A stretch of DNA of 64,000 nt, from contig QHME01000004.1 of the NCBI GenBank assembly GCA_003258735.1, forward strand, positions 97,854 to 161,853. Direction: 5' to 3'. Below are positions 33,606 through 42,040 of the stretch, in pieces. This DNA is from Candidatus Melainabacteria bacterium (GTDB lineage Bacteria; Cyanobacteriota; Vampirovibrionia; Gastranaerophilales; Gastranaerophilaceae). The notes under the pieces were generated by a model. That model ran no database searches. It was not told where the DNA came from and worked only from the letters and a program-made list of their open reading frames with translations. How positions within the stretch are numbered: the stretch's first letter is position 1; each line of letters starts with the position of its first letter. The position numbers and the translations under genes are program-made.

Positions 33606-35366
33606 ATGATTTTAGACAAAGTAAATGAACCACAAGATTTACGAAATCTTTCTATTGATGAAATGAACACTCTTGCAGGTGAAATGAGAGAGTTAATTAT
33701 AAAAAAAGTAAATACAACAGGTGGGCACATGGGACCAAACTTGGGGATTATTGAAGCGACAATTGCTATGCATTATGTCTTTAATTCTCCTGTTGATAAG
33801 TTTATTTTTGATGTTTCTCACCAATGCTATCCTCATAAAATTTTGACAGGAAGAAAAGAAGGTTTTACAGATCCTGACAAATATTTGACTTATACGGGCT
33901 ATACTGCACCTGAAGAAAGTGCACACGATTTGTTCAAAGTTGGTCACACTTCAACTTCTGTAAGTTTGGCAGCAGGTGTTGCCAAAGCTAGAGATTTAAA
34001 TGGTGACAATTTTAATGTGGTTGCCCTTATCGGTGATGGGTCATTAAGTGGAGGTGAAGCTTTTGAAGGTTTAGATAATGGTGCTGCTCTCAAAAGTAAT
34101 TTTATAGTAATCGTAAATGACAATGATATGTCTATTGCGGAAAACCATGGTGGACTTTATGGTAATTTGAAAGAATTGAGAGAAACAAAAGGTCAAGCTC
34201 AGTGCAATTTCTTTAAGGCATTAGGTTATGATTATTTATACGTAGATAATGGCAATAATATTGAAGATTTAATAAAAGCATTTACTCAAGTGAAAGATGC
34301 AACTTGCCCAACAATTGTTCATATTCATACTCTAAAAGGGCATGGGTTGTCTGTTGCAGAAGAAAATAAAGAAGCTTTCCACTGGATTCTGCCTGGAACT
34401 TTAGATAAGTATAATTCAGCTCCTGCGCCTGCGCTAGAGGATTATAACTCAATTACAAACGACTTTATTTTGCAAAAATCAAAAGAAGATAAGGGTTGTA
34501 TTGCAATTAACGCAGGTACTCCTGGGGTATTTGGTTGGACAAAAGATTATCGAAATCAATTGGGCGCACATTATACGGATGTTGGTATTGCAGAAGAACA
34601 TGCAGTTGCTTATTCTTCTGCTTTAGCGAAATTAGGAGCAAAACCGATTTTTGCAGTTATGAGCTCATTTGTTCAAAGAACTTATGACCAAATGTCTCAA
34701 GATTTGGCATTGAATAATTCGCCAATAACAATGCTTGTATATTGGGGTGGTTTGTCAGGTGCTGATGCAACTCATTTGTGTTCATTTGATATGTCAATTA
34801 TCGGAAATATTCCCAATATCGTATATTTGGCACCAACAAATAAAGAAGAATATATGGCAATGCTTGAATATGCATATAATCAAACAAAACATCCTGTTGC
34901 AATCAGAGTTCCTATGGGCGAATTGATTTCTGTCGGTGCTAAAGATACTACAGATTATTCAAAATTGAACAAATTTAAAGTCGAAGAAAAAGGTTCTAAG
35001 ATTGCAATTTTAGGTCTTGGTAATTTCTTTAATTTGGCAAAAGATGTTAAAGGTGAAATCAAGGCAAAACTTGGAATTGATGCAACTCTTATCAATCCTA
35101 AATTTATTTCAGGTATAGATAATGAATTGTTAGAAAACTTGAAAAACGACCACGAAATTGTCATTACTTTGGAAGATGGTATTTTAGATGGCGGTTTTGG
35201 TGAAAAAGTTGCAAGTTTCTACGGAAATTCTGATATGAAAGTCTTGAATTTTGGTGGAGATAAGGAATTTACCGATAGAGTTGATATTAATGAACTTTAT
35301 AACAAGTATCATTTGACAAAAGAACTTATTACAGAAGATGTTTCAAAAGTTTTGAAAAGAGGTTAA
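33606..35366 (+). CDS. dxs: 1-deoxy-D-xylulose-5-phosphate synthase (short form)
   Basis: 586 residues, shorter than the usual 620-640. Thiamine-diphosphate enzyme joining pyruvate and glyceraldehyde-3-phosphate in the MEP isoprenoid pathway. VSHQCYPHKILTGR carries the active-site His; ALIGDGSLSGGEAFEGLDN is the TPP/Mg site; VGIAEEHAVAYSSALA has the catalytic Glu; the C-terminal domain has ILGLGNFFNLAKD and GILDGGFGEKV. The lid after HQCYPHK is short, as in some anaerobe forms. A transketolase-like role is a weaker alternative. AAGGAG precedes the ATG; a merR-type gene follows one base after the stop. Confidence 0.85.
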   Translation: MILDKVNEPQDLRNLSIDEMNTLAGEMRELIIKKVNTTGGHMGPNLGIIEATIAMHYVFNSPVDKFIFDVSHQCYPHKILTGRKEGFTDPDKYLTYTGYTAPEESAHDLFKVGHTSTSVSLAAGVAKARDLNGDNFNVVALIGDGSLSGGEAFEGLDNGAALKSNFIVIVNDNDMSIAENHGGLYGNLKELRETKGQAQCNFFKALGYDYLYVDNGNNIEDLIKAFTQVKDATCPTIVHIHTLKGHGLSVAEENKEAFHWILPGTLDKYNSAPAPALEDYNSITNDFILQKSKEDKGCIAINAGTPGVFGWTKDYRNQLGAHYTDVGIAEEHAVAYSSALAKLGAKPIFAVMSSFVQRTYDQMSQDLALNNSPITMLVYWGGLSGADATHLCSFDMSIIGNIPNIVYLAPTNKEEYMAMLEYAYNQTKHPVAIRVPMGELISVGAKDTTDYSKLNKFKVEEKGSKIAILGLGNFFNLAKDVKGEIKAKLGIDATLINPKFISGIDNELLENLKNDHEIVITLEDGILDGGFGEKVASFYGNSDMKVLNFGGDKEFTDRVDINELYNKYHLTKELITEDVSKVLKRG

Positions 35367-35367
35367 A

Positions 35368-35784
35368 ATGTACACAATCAAAGATGTTGCAGAAAAAATG
35401 GATGTATCTGAACATACTTTGCGTTTTTGGTCAAAGTCAGGTTTCTTTCCATTTGTAAAGCGTGACAAAAACAATATCAGGATGTTTTCAGAAGATGATT
35501 TGGCGTGGGTGAGAATTGTCAAATGTCTACGCTCTGTTGGAACTGAAAATAAAGCAATTAAGCGATATATTGATTTGTGTATTCAAGGGGATTCAACAAT
35601 CAAAGAACGTTATCAAATTATCCTTGATACAAAAGCAAAAGCTCTTGAACAGTTGGAAGAACTTCACAAACAAATTGATTTATTAAATTATAAGGAAAAT
35701 TTTTATAAAAATCTTATAAAAAATAATTTGAAAGATGCTTGGAATCCAATGAATTCAATGCAATCAAAAGATGTTGCAATATAG
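35368..35784 (+). CDS. MerR-family transcriptional regulator
   Basis: 138 residues. N-terminal MerR winged helix: YTIKDVAEKMDVSEHTLRFW followed by KSGFFPFVKRDKNNIRMFSE and DLAWVRIVKCLRSVGTENKA. A coiled-coil dimer helix follows (LEQLEELHKQIDLLNYKENF). It lacks the cysteines of metal-sensing members. The gene starts one base after dxs with AGAGG in the dxs 3' end, so the two form an operon. A strong terminator follows. Confidence 0.85.
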   Translation: MYTIKDVAEKMDVSEHTLRFWSKSGFFPFVKRDKNNIRMFSEDDLAWVRIVKCLRSVGTENKAIKRYIDLCIQGDSTIKERYQIILDTKAKALEQLEELHKQIDLLNYKENFYKNLIKNNLKDAWNPMNSMQSKDVAI

Positions 35785-35805
35785 CAAATTTTGAAATTTT
35801 AAAAT

Positions 35806-35856
35806 CTCCGCATAAAATGTGTTTAGTGTATAATCACATTTGAGCGGAGGTTTTTT
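35806..35856 (+). terminator. Terminator hairpin holding the next gene's -10 and SD
   Basis: CTCCGC (35806-35811) pairs with GCGGAG (35844-35849), and AAATGTG (35815-35821) with CACATTT (35835-35841), followed by six T. The loop contains TATAAT (35829-35834) and the 3' arm contains the Shine-Dalgarno GGAGG of the transporter. This is the same arrangement as in front of the DtxR-type gene. Confidence 0.65.
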
Positions 35857-35857
35857 A

Positions 35858-37009
35858 ATGCGAAAATCATTGTGTCTTTTACCCCTTGCACTGGGAACTT
35901 TCGGACTTGGATTAACGGAATATGTTATGATGGGAATTTTGCCTGACATTGCAAAGAGTTTGCATGTCTCAATCCCTGCAGCAGGGAACTTTATTTCGTT
36001 TTATGCACTTGGTGTTGTAGCTGGTTCAATTTTACTTGTTATATTTGGGCGTAAAACACCTTTGAAAAATATTTTACTGGTTTTGGCATCAATTATTACG
36101 GTTGCGAATTTGTTATCTTCAATTGCTTGGAATTATCATTTGTTCTGCGCATTGAGATTTATTGCAGGACTGCCTCATGGCGCATTTTTTGGAGTAGGGG
36201 CAATTGTTGCAGGTAAACTGGTTGCTAAGGAAAATGAAAATCGAGCAGTATCTATAATGTGTTCCGGTATGACTGTAGCAAATTTGGCAGGAATTCCTGT
36301 TGGAACATATCTGAGTCATAATTATTCTTGGCGTTTGACATTGTTTATTGTAGGTTTGTTTGGATTTTTTATTTTGTATTTTATACAAAAAATTGTTCCA
36401 AAAATTCCGCCACTTCCGGATACAGGATTTCGTGGTCAGTTTGGAATATTTAAACACCTTGCTCCTTGGCTTTTGATTTTAGCGGTTGTGATGGGAAACG
36501 GTGGTATTTTCTGCTGGTATAGTTACATAAATCCATTGTTGGTTAATCTTTCTGGTATTAAGCCGTCTTTGGTGTCGTTGCTTATGATTTTGGCAGGTGG
36601 AGGTATGGTAATCGGAAATCTGTTAGGCGGAAAATTGTCTGACAAATTCTGTCCGTCAATCGTTGCTGGAACAACTCAATTGATTGCTGCAATTTCTTTG
36701 GTTTTGATATTCCTCTATGGTAAAAATCCATTTGTATCAGTCGGTTTGATGTGCTTGTGTACAGCTTGTTTGTTTGCGGTTTCTGCTCCTCAACAGGTGT
36801 TGTTGATTAGAAATGCAAAAGGCGGAGAAATGCTGGGGGCATCTTGTTCTCAAATCTCATTTAATTTGGGTAATGCTATAGGCGCATTTGTTGGAGGAAT
36901 TCCAATTGCCCATGGGTTTGGGTATCAATATGTTGCATTACCTGGGGCGAAATTTGCGTTTGTTGGCTTTTTGACACTGTTTTATTTTTACAAAAGGTAT
37001 GAGTGCTAA
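35858..37009 (+). CDS. MFS transporter (AraJ/DHA1-like)
   Basis: From ATG 35858 (GGAGG eight bases upstream) the protein has 383 residues and about twelve membrane helices. LTEYVMMGILPDIAKSLHVS, the motif-A-like loop GRKTPLKN and RFIAGLPHGAFFGVG match sugar-efflux/drug:H+ antiporters of the AraJ/YdhP type. The substrate is not predictable. The stop overlaps the start of the acetyltransferase gene (TAATG). Confidence 0.85.
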   Translation: MRKSLCLLPLALGTFGLGLTEYVMMGILPDIAKSLHVSIPAAGNFISFYALGVVAGSILLVIFGRKTPLKNILLVLASIITVANLLSSIAWNYHLFCALRFIAGLPHGAFFGVGAIVAGKLVAKENENRAVSIMCSGMTVANLAGIPVGTYLSHNYSWRLTLFIVGLFGFFILYFIQKIVPKIPPLPDTGFRGQFGIFKHLAPWLLILAVVMGNGGIFCWYSYINPLLVNLSGIKPSLVSLLMILAGGGMVIGNLLGGKLSDKFCPSIVAGTTQLIAAISLVLIFLYGKNPFVSVGLMCLCTACLFAVSAPQQVLLIRNAKGGEMLGASCSQISFNLGNAIGAFVGGIPIAHGFGYQYVALPGAKFAFVGFLTLFYFYKRYEC

Positions 37010-37560
37010 TGAAAATACTTGATGCAATAAATTCAAATAACTTAGCGAATGTAGAAAAACTTTATTATAAAGCATTCCCAAAAGAGGAACAGAAACCATT
37101 TGACTTGATTTTGCAAAAACAGAAAGAGGGTTTTGTTGACATTTTGGCGCTTGAAAGTGATGGTAATTTTGTCGGATTAGCCATCACTGGAACTTATAAA
37201 AATCTTGTATTACTTGATTATTTTGCAATTGAAGATGATTTTAGAAATCGTAAATTTGGAACAACTGCGTTTAACCTTATCAAAAACAGATATAGAGATA
37301 AAAATTTCTTTTTGGAAATCGAAAATCCGGAAAATTTGGAATGTAATAACAAATTGGAGCGTTTGCGCAGACGAAATTTTTATTTGAAAAATGGTGTTAT
37401 AGAACTTCCGTATTTTGTTGATTTGCTTGGTGTTGAGGTGAAAATACTGGCAAATACAGCTATTCTTACTTATGAAGAATATTTGAGCGTTTATTCAAAT
37501 GTTTTTGGTAGAGAAATCTCTGATAAAATCAATTTGTTGAGTGAAGGGCATCAACCGTAA
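37009..37560 (+). CDS. GNAT-family N-acetyltransferase
   Basis: 183 residues. The acetyl-CoA region fits YFAIEDDFRNRKFGTTAFN (V/I-x-x-x-x-R-x-x-x-x-G/A pattern), preceded by strands LALESDGNFVGLAITG. The C-terminal part has FLEIENPENLECNNKLERLR. The ATG overlaps the MFS stop, so it is translationally coupled; it may modify a substrate of that transporter. The 3' end overlaps the convergent ybaK gene by 32 bases. Confidence 0.78.
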   Translation: MKILDAINSNNLANVEKLYYKAFPKEEQKPFDLILQKQKEGFVDILALESDGNFVGLAITGTYKNLVLLDYFAIEDDFRNRKFGTTAFNLIKNRYRDKNFFLEIENPENLECNNKLERLRRRNFYLKNGVIELPYFVDLLGVEVKILANTAILTYEEYLSVYSNVFGREISDKINLLSEGHQP

Positions 37561-38023
37561 TGTCTGCAAAATCAATATTTTTCAAAATTTTAGAAAGTTC
37601 ATTTGGATTTAATTCTACTTGGTAGCCTATTTTGCCTGCACTAAAAATAATTGTATCAAATTTTTGAGCGGTAGAATCAATGACAGTTGTAAATGGTTTT
37701 TTCATCCCAATAGGTGAACAGCCTCCGTGAATATAACCTGTAAGAGGTAGGAGTTCTTTTGATTTGAGCATTTCTACCGATTTTTCGCCAACAGCTTGAG
37801 CTGCTTTTTTTAAGTCTAATTCGTGAGCTACTGGGAGCATAAAAACATAATATTTTTTAGATTTTGCAACAGTGACAAGAGTTTTAAATACCTGTTCAGG
37901 GTTTTGACCTAATACTGTCGCAACTTCAATTCCGCTTATTGCATCTGTATCAGCGTAGGTGTAGTGTTTGTACTCAATTTTAAACCTATCCAAAATTCTC
38001 ATGACGTTTGTTTTGTTATCCAT
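37529..38023 (-). CDS. ybaK: Cys-tRNA(Pro)/(Cys) deacylase
   Basis: 164 residues, a full YbaK/EbsC domain: VFKTLVTVAKSKKYYVFMLP with the catalytic Lys, LDLKKAAQAVGEKSVEML, GYIHGGCSPIGMKK and TIIFSAGKIGYQVELNP. It removes Cys wrongly attached to tRNA-Pro. The ribosome site is weak (AAGGG region). It is convergent with, and overlaps, the acetyltransferase gene. Confidence 0.92.
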   Translation of the reverse strand: MDNKTNVMRILDRFKIEYKHYTYADTDAISGIEVATVLGQNPEQVFKTLVTVAKSKKYYVFMLPVAHELDLKKAAQAVGEKSVEMLKSKELLPLTGYIHGGCSPIGMKKPFTTVIDSTAQKFDTIIFSAGKIGYQVELNPNELSKILKNIDFADITVDALHSTN

Positions 38024-38226
38024 AATAAGAGCCCTTTTTTATATACTTTACTACAAAATATTTTTACAGTATGTATTAGCAAAAATTTTATGCTTGGATA
38101 GTATGATTGAAGACTCAGATAAATACATAAATAATAAAAGTAAAAAATAGAAGTCAAAATTGATTAGATAGACTAAAGAAATAGGAAGTATACCATGCTT
38201 CCCCACATAAAAATATAATCATTTTA

Positions 38227-38260
38227 AAAACTGTTATCTTTGCAATGATAACAGTTTTTA
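38227..38260. terminator. Bidirectional hairpin
   Basis: AAAACTGTTATC pairs with GATAACAGTTTT over an eight-base loop, with A- and T-tracts on either side. The rest of the gap from 38024 to 38331 shows no gene. Confidence 0.65.
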
Positions 38261-38331
38261 TCTCTTACTTTGTAATACTTTCATTTTGATTTCTCATACA
38301 AAAATATAAAGATCGAACTATTTGCATAAAA

Positions 38332-38597
38332 CTAAATACTAGGTTTGCTTCGGTAATATCCTTTTACTTCAGTGCCATCAGAACGAGTATATGAATTTAC
38401 ATAAATTAAATCTCCGGTTTGTACTTGTTGTTTTGCTTGAGCCTCCGGCATAACTTTACCTTCTGCTATTTGTTGATTTATAAAATTTTCTAATCTTGAA
38501 AATTCATCTGGAGACATTTGTCCGATTTCTTCATTTGTGAACACCCTATTGATAGAGCCTTCATTTCATTGTCAAATTGCTTTTGATTTGTTGCCAT
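38332..38597 (-). pseudogene. Small gene broken by a one-base frameshift
   Basis: AAAGGAG lies eight bases before ATG 38597, which opens MATNQKQFDNEMKALSIG. At a GGG run near 38544 the frame must shift by -1 to continue with VFTNEEIGQMSPDEFSRLEN and 50 further residues ending in YYRSKPSI. Without the shift translation stops about 20 codons later. One missing G explains it, by mutation or base-calling error. The whole would be an 88-residue soluble protein of unknown role. Confidence 0.6.
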
Positions 38598-38622
38598 AGT
38601 TGTTTCTCCTTTCACTTTTTTG

Positions 38623-38628
38623 TATACT
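38623..38628 (+). promoter_or_regulatory. -10 box TATACT, leaderless spacing
   Basis: TATACT ends six bases before ATG 38635. Confidence 0.4.
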
Positions 38629-38634
38629 ATAACT

Positions 38635-39006
38635 ATGTTTTTAAATCGTTTACGACAATCTTATGCTTTTAATATTTTGTGAGCTTGTGGCTTATTAGAA
38701 TTAATATCGTTTATAGTTATGCTAATAATAGGCTTACTAACAAAATCTTCGCTATTTGGATTGATTTTATTGTTTCATATAATAGGATTGTTGAGTATCC
38801 TATTATTCTTATTTATTACTTTGATATACTTTGTTGAATTGATTTTTTCTATCAAAATAAGCAACCAAAAATATCTCTGCAATAAAAAAATTACAGCACT
38901 GCAAAACGTTGGCATAATAGCATTTATGCTAATTGTCATATTTGATTTGATAATTTTCGGTTCACAATACATTGAACCTATTTTGTATAATTTGAGAAAT
39001 TACTAA
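38635..39006 (+). pseudogene. Small membrane protein with in-frame TGA
   Basis: From ATG 38635 the frame reads MFLNRLRQSYAFNIL, a TGA at 38680-38682, then ACGLLELISFIVMLIIGLL and on to a multi-span hydrophobic protein. The promoter position supports this ATG. The part after 38719 is open and has three to four membrane segments. TGA ends other genes here, so recoding is unlikely and a nonsense mutation is favoured. Translation could restart at ATG 38719. Confidence 0.5.
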
Positions 39007-39041
39007 CTTTCGGAGTTTAATTTTAAAATTGATGTGATTTT

Positions 39042-39186
39042 AGTGCAAGTAATATAAAAATAAGTGCAAATAAAATCCAGTTAGTGTAAGTGCATCTCAT
39101 TCTATAAAAATCGCTATAAAAGGCTTTATATTTAGATAGTAGCGATTATATCCCCATCTCACACTTGCACTTTATTTACAAGCACT
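39042..39186. repeat. Cluster of AGTGCA repeats and inverted pieces
   Basis: AGTGCAA or AAGTGCA occurs at about 39042, 39063 and 39088 and inverted (TTGCACTT) near 39165. Between them AATCGCT and AGCGATT form a seven-base inverted repeat. No ORF. Function unknown; possibly a binding-site array or decayed element end beside tRNA-Gln. Confidence 0.35.
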
Positions 39187-39216
39187 AAAAAAGAGCCTTT
39201 AAAAGGCTCTTTTTAA
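39187..39216 (-). terminator. Terminator of tRNA-Gln
   Basis: AAAAGAGCC pairs with GGCTCTTTT, with T-runs on both strands; it follows the tRNA 3' end immediately. Confidence 0.8.
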
Positions 39217-39217
39217 A

Positions 39218-39293
39218 TGGCTGGGGTGGAAGGACTCGAACCTCCGAGATGGCTGGACCAAAACCAGCTGCCTTACCACTTGGCGACACCCCA
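39218..39293 (-). tRNA. tRNA-Gln (anticodon TTG)
   Basis: On the minus strand: acceptor TGGGGTG with CACCCCA, discriminator G and encoded CCA, D-arm with CAAGTGGTAAGGC, anticodon loop GGTTTTGGT giving TTG, T-arm GGTTCGAGTCC. 76 bases. Confidence 0.95.
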
Positions 39294-39315
39294 ATACTCT
39301 CGTGTCACATTTATT

Positions 39316-39343
39316 ATTTTATATGATGAAAATTAATTGTCAA
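39316..39343 (-). promoter_or_regulatory. tRNA-Gln promoter
   Basis: TTGACA (39338-39343) and TAAAAT (39316-39321) on the minus strand, 16 bases apart. Confidence 0.65.
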
Positions 39344-39347
39344 TATT

Positions 39348-39641
39348 TTATTTCTTAAAAATTTTCTGAAATTTTTTGCCGACATAAATGCTGCCGATAG
39401 ATATACCGGGAATTGGTATTAATGCTGTAATTACACCTAGTATTTCAGGCAGATGCGGAATTATTCCTTTTCGAATAATTCCTTGTGTTTTATAAGAAAA
39501 ACTGTCTGTATTTTTTATTTTGGCTAGGCGTGCTCCTTGTCGATATCCTTGTTTGATATCAGATGGCATGCCTTCTATCTTTTTAATTTCTTTTTTTAAC
39601 CCCCTGTAGCTGGAGTTTATCACTTTTGAAATTTTTGCCAT
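39348..39641 (-). CDS. Small unknown protein with C-terminal hydrophobic segment (97 aa)
   Basis: A basic N-terminal half (SSYRGLKKEIKKIEGMPSD) is followed by a hydrophobic glycine/proline stretch, LGVITALIPIPGISIGSIYV, and a lysine-rich end. It may insert in the membrane as a hairpin. AAGGA precedes the ATG. No family is recognised. It is divergent from the vWA operon. Confidence 0.65.
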   Translation of the reverse strand: MAKISKVINSSYRGLKKEIKKIEGMPSDIKQGYRQGARLAKIKNTDSFSYKTQGIIRKGIIPHLPEILGVITALIPIPGISIGSIYVGKKFQKIFKK

Positions 39642-39780
39642 TTACAATTTCCTTATTCAAAAATTTGCTCTTTGGGATAACTATTTTGAACCAAACAAAA
39701 CTCTTTATCAATACCTATAATTTTTTGCCCAAAAGGTTCATTCAATCGTTTGTATGATTACACTTTTTGGATTTTTGTGG

Positions 39781-39786
39781 TATTTT
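39781..39786 (+). promoter_or_regulatory. -10 box TATTTT, leaderless spacing
   Basis: TATTTT ends six bases before ATG 39793. Confidence 0.35.
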
Positions 39787-39792
39787 TCTAGT

Positions 39793-40458
39793 ATGAATAA
39801 TACGTTTAAAATTGTAATGTTTGGTGTAGCTTTATTTTTAATTTTAGCTTTAGGAATTTTTGGGTTGACAAAGCTAAAAGTTGATGATTTTCATAAGGCT
39901 GCAGTTATTTTTGTAGTTGATGCATCAGCATCAAATCAAGCAAATTTACCTGCTGAAAAAATGTTAATTAGGCAGTTATGTTCAATGCTTGACCCTGAAG
40001 ATCATATCAAGATTTTGAGAGTTTCAGAAGAGTCTTATTTGATTTATGAAGGTTCTCCTCAATCAAGTTCTGAAGTGCGCAAAGCTATGGAAAAGTTTAC
40101 TCAACTTGATTCCAAGGAGTTTGGTACGGCTTATGGGCTGTCTTTGAAAAAAGCGTTTAAACATGCACTGAATATGAGTAAAGAGGGATATATTCCTGCG
40201 GTTGTTGTTATTGGTGATTTGGAAAATGAAGGTGCTGAAGAAAAGCAAATTGATTGGAATGAATTGCCAAAAGAAGTATCTAATGTAAAAAATCAAGCTG
40301 AAAATTTCTCAATGATGTTTTTGTATGCTAAACCTGAAAAATTAGATTTGGTAAAAGAAAAATTGAGTCCGGTTTTGGGTGAAAATAAGCTGGTTATAGG
40401 GAATGAAGCTACAACCAGTAAGGCTTTGAGACGATTCTTAAATTCTATAGGAAGGTAA
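39793..40458 (+). CDS. Membrane-anchored von Willebrand A domain protein
   Basis: From ATG 39793 the protein has 221 residues: one N-terminal membrane helix (IVMFGVALFLILALGIFGL) and a vWA fold with the MIDAS metal motif in FVVDASASNQ (Asp43, Ser45, Ser47), then LIRQLCSMLDPED and VVVIGDLENEG. Such domains bind protein partners through a metal ion. An alternative start at 39754 adds 13 residues but lacks promoter support. It heads a three-gene operon with gaps of 6 and 7 bases. Confidence 0.7.
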   Translation: MNNTFKIVMFGVALFLILALGIFGLTKLKVDDFHKAAVIFVVDASASNQANLPAEKMLIRQLCSMLDPEDHIKILRVSEESYLIYEGSPQSSSEVRKAMEKFTQLDSKEFGTAYGLSLKKAFKHALNMSKEGYIPAVVVIGDLENEGAEEKQIDWNELPKEVSNVKNQAENFSMMFLYAKPEKLDLVKEKLSPVLGENKLVIGNEATTSKALRRFLNSIGR

Positions 40459-40464
40459 TAGAAT

Positions 40465-42033
40465 ATGAAAGTTGTTATAAAATATGGTGATTTAACTCAA
40501 GAATTTGAAAATCAAGCAAATATTACAATCGGTAATAGTCCAAGTTGTGATATCATTGTATCGGAGCTTGGGGATGATGAGGTTCTTAAACTCGTTTATG
40601 CCCAGAAGTATAACAATTATGTCCTTATGAATGTTTCGCAAAGTCGAGATATTCTTTGCAATAACAAAGTATTTTCAAAAATTCTTGTAACACCAAAGTT
40701 TGTAATAACAACAAAATCAACAACTCTTCCAATAGAGGTAACTGTTTTTACAGCAGTTGATGCGAAAAATGTTTCAACACTTACGGCATCGGTTGCAGCT
40801 CCTCATGCGGTTCATCATTCAGATGAGGATATGTTTGACAATGATGTTGAAAAAAACAGAATTGCGATTATTAAAGAAATTGGTTTTAAAATACTTGAAT
40901 TTAAAAATAACATCAAATCTGCCAATATCACAAATTTTGTATTGAATGTTGCAATGGTGATTTTGTCAGTTGTTTCATCTTTTGCAATAACAAACTTTCT
41001 ATTAGGATTAAAGGTAGATAATACGTCATCTGTTTTAAATTTGACAACAAATTTCGGATTTTTGGTTTGTGTGACCGCAATTGTTATTGCAATTTGTTTA
41101 ATTTTGAAACAGGGAGTTTATTCATTATTAGACTTTAATCAACACAAAAAATTTGGAGATTCCGATGTCGCACAAAAAGTTATTATTGGTATATCTTCTG
41201 TGTTTTTATTTATTGTTTATATAATGAATTTATTTTATTATAAGGCAATTCCAGGGTTTGCAATAGCAGCATTGTTTATATCATTGCTCTTTGTTGGCGC
41301 TTTGGCTGTAGTTACAATCGGTAGTGGATATTTTAAATTTCAAATAAAAAATTACAAACAACAATTACAAAACTGTGAATATCGTGAAGATTTTGAGTCA
41401 GTTATGAAAAGTTATAGAAAATTTATTTCTGGCTATGTAAATAAGATGACTCAAAACAAAATTAATAATGTCAAAACTAATCTTGTAAATAACCAAATGA
41501 GAATGGTTCTTGAGGTGTTTGGCGGTATTGTTACAGCTCCATTTTTGGCGTATGGCGTTTCTAATACCTTGGCAAGTTGTTTCCCTGAAGCCGCAAACTG
41601 GGTTCGTATTTCCGGTTTGAGATTCAGTCCGATATTTTTGGTATTGGCTACATTTTTGATTATCTTTGCGTTTTTCTCTTTTGTTAGAGCTTTTACAATC
41701 GGTAAACAAATCAAGGGGTCTGAAATTATTAAATTTGATGGTTTCCACGATTATAACAGTCATGGTGTTACCGTTTACGGTCTTGACTCTATGCGTAGTC
41801 TTGAAAAAGAAAAAACAGTGGTTATGTTTATCGCATGTTTTATTATATTGATTGAATTTACAATGAACGTATCTTATTTTATTACAGAAATTGGTGGAGA
41901 TATTCAGGGTATGTTCTTGAGTATAGTAACAGCACTTGTTCCAACAGCCTTATTGATTGCAGAGACTCACATGTTAAGTGCGACTATGTATAAAATTAAT
42001 AATTATAACGAATTGTTATCAACATTAGATTAG
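40465..42033 (+). CDS. FHA-like domain fused to multi-span membrane protein
   Basis: 522 residues. Residues 1-90 fit an FHA fold: GDLTQEFENQANITIGNSPS, CDIIVSE, and later NKVFSKILV. FHA domains read phospho-threonine. The rest has about eight membrane helices (for example VLNVAMVILSVVSSFAI, FGFLVCVTAIVIAICLIL, FIACFIILIEFTMNV). A GGAAGG site precedes the ATG. The combination with a vWA and a TonB-C-like protein suggests an envelope complex. No known system matches this exact set. Confidence 0.65.
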   Translation: MKVVIKYGDLTQEFENQANITIGNSPSCDIIVSELGDDEVLKLVYAQKYNNYVLMNVSQSRDILCNNKVFSKILVTPKFVITTKSTTLPIEVTVFTAVDAKNVSTLTASVAAPHAVHHSDEDMFDNDVEKNRIAIIKEIGFKILEFKNNIKSANITNFVLNVAMVILSVVSSFAITNFLLGLKVDNTSSVLNLTTNFGFLVCVTAIVIAICLILKQGVYSLLDFNQHKKFGDSDVAQKVIIGISSVFLFIVYIMNLFYYKAIPGFAIAALFISLLFVGALAVVTIGSGYFKFQIKNYKQQLQNCEYREDFESVMKSYRKFISGYVNKMTQNKINNVKTNLVNNQMRMVLEVFGGIVTAPFLAYGVSNTLASCFPEAANWVRISGLRFSPIFLVLATFLIIFAFFSFVRAFTIGKQIKGSEIIKFDGFHDYNSHGVTVYGLDSMRSLEKEKTVVMFIACFIILIEFTMNVSYFITEIGGDIQGMFLSIVTALVPTALLIAETHMLSATMYKINNYNELLSTLD

Positions 42034-42040
42034 GTAGAGA

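Noticed and set aside
38540..38550. Programmed -1 frameshift
   Set aside because: No X-XXY-YYZ slippery heptamer and no clear downstream pseudoknot; a lost G in the GGG run explains it.
38680..38682. TGA read as Trp or selenocysteine
   Set aside because: TGA ends other genes in the window (for example at 3095 and 5072), and no SECIS-like hairpin follows; a nonsense mutation is simpler.
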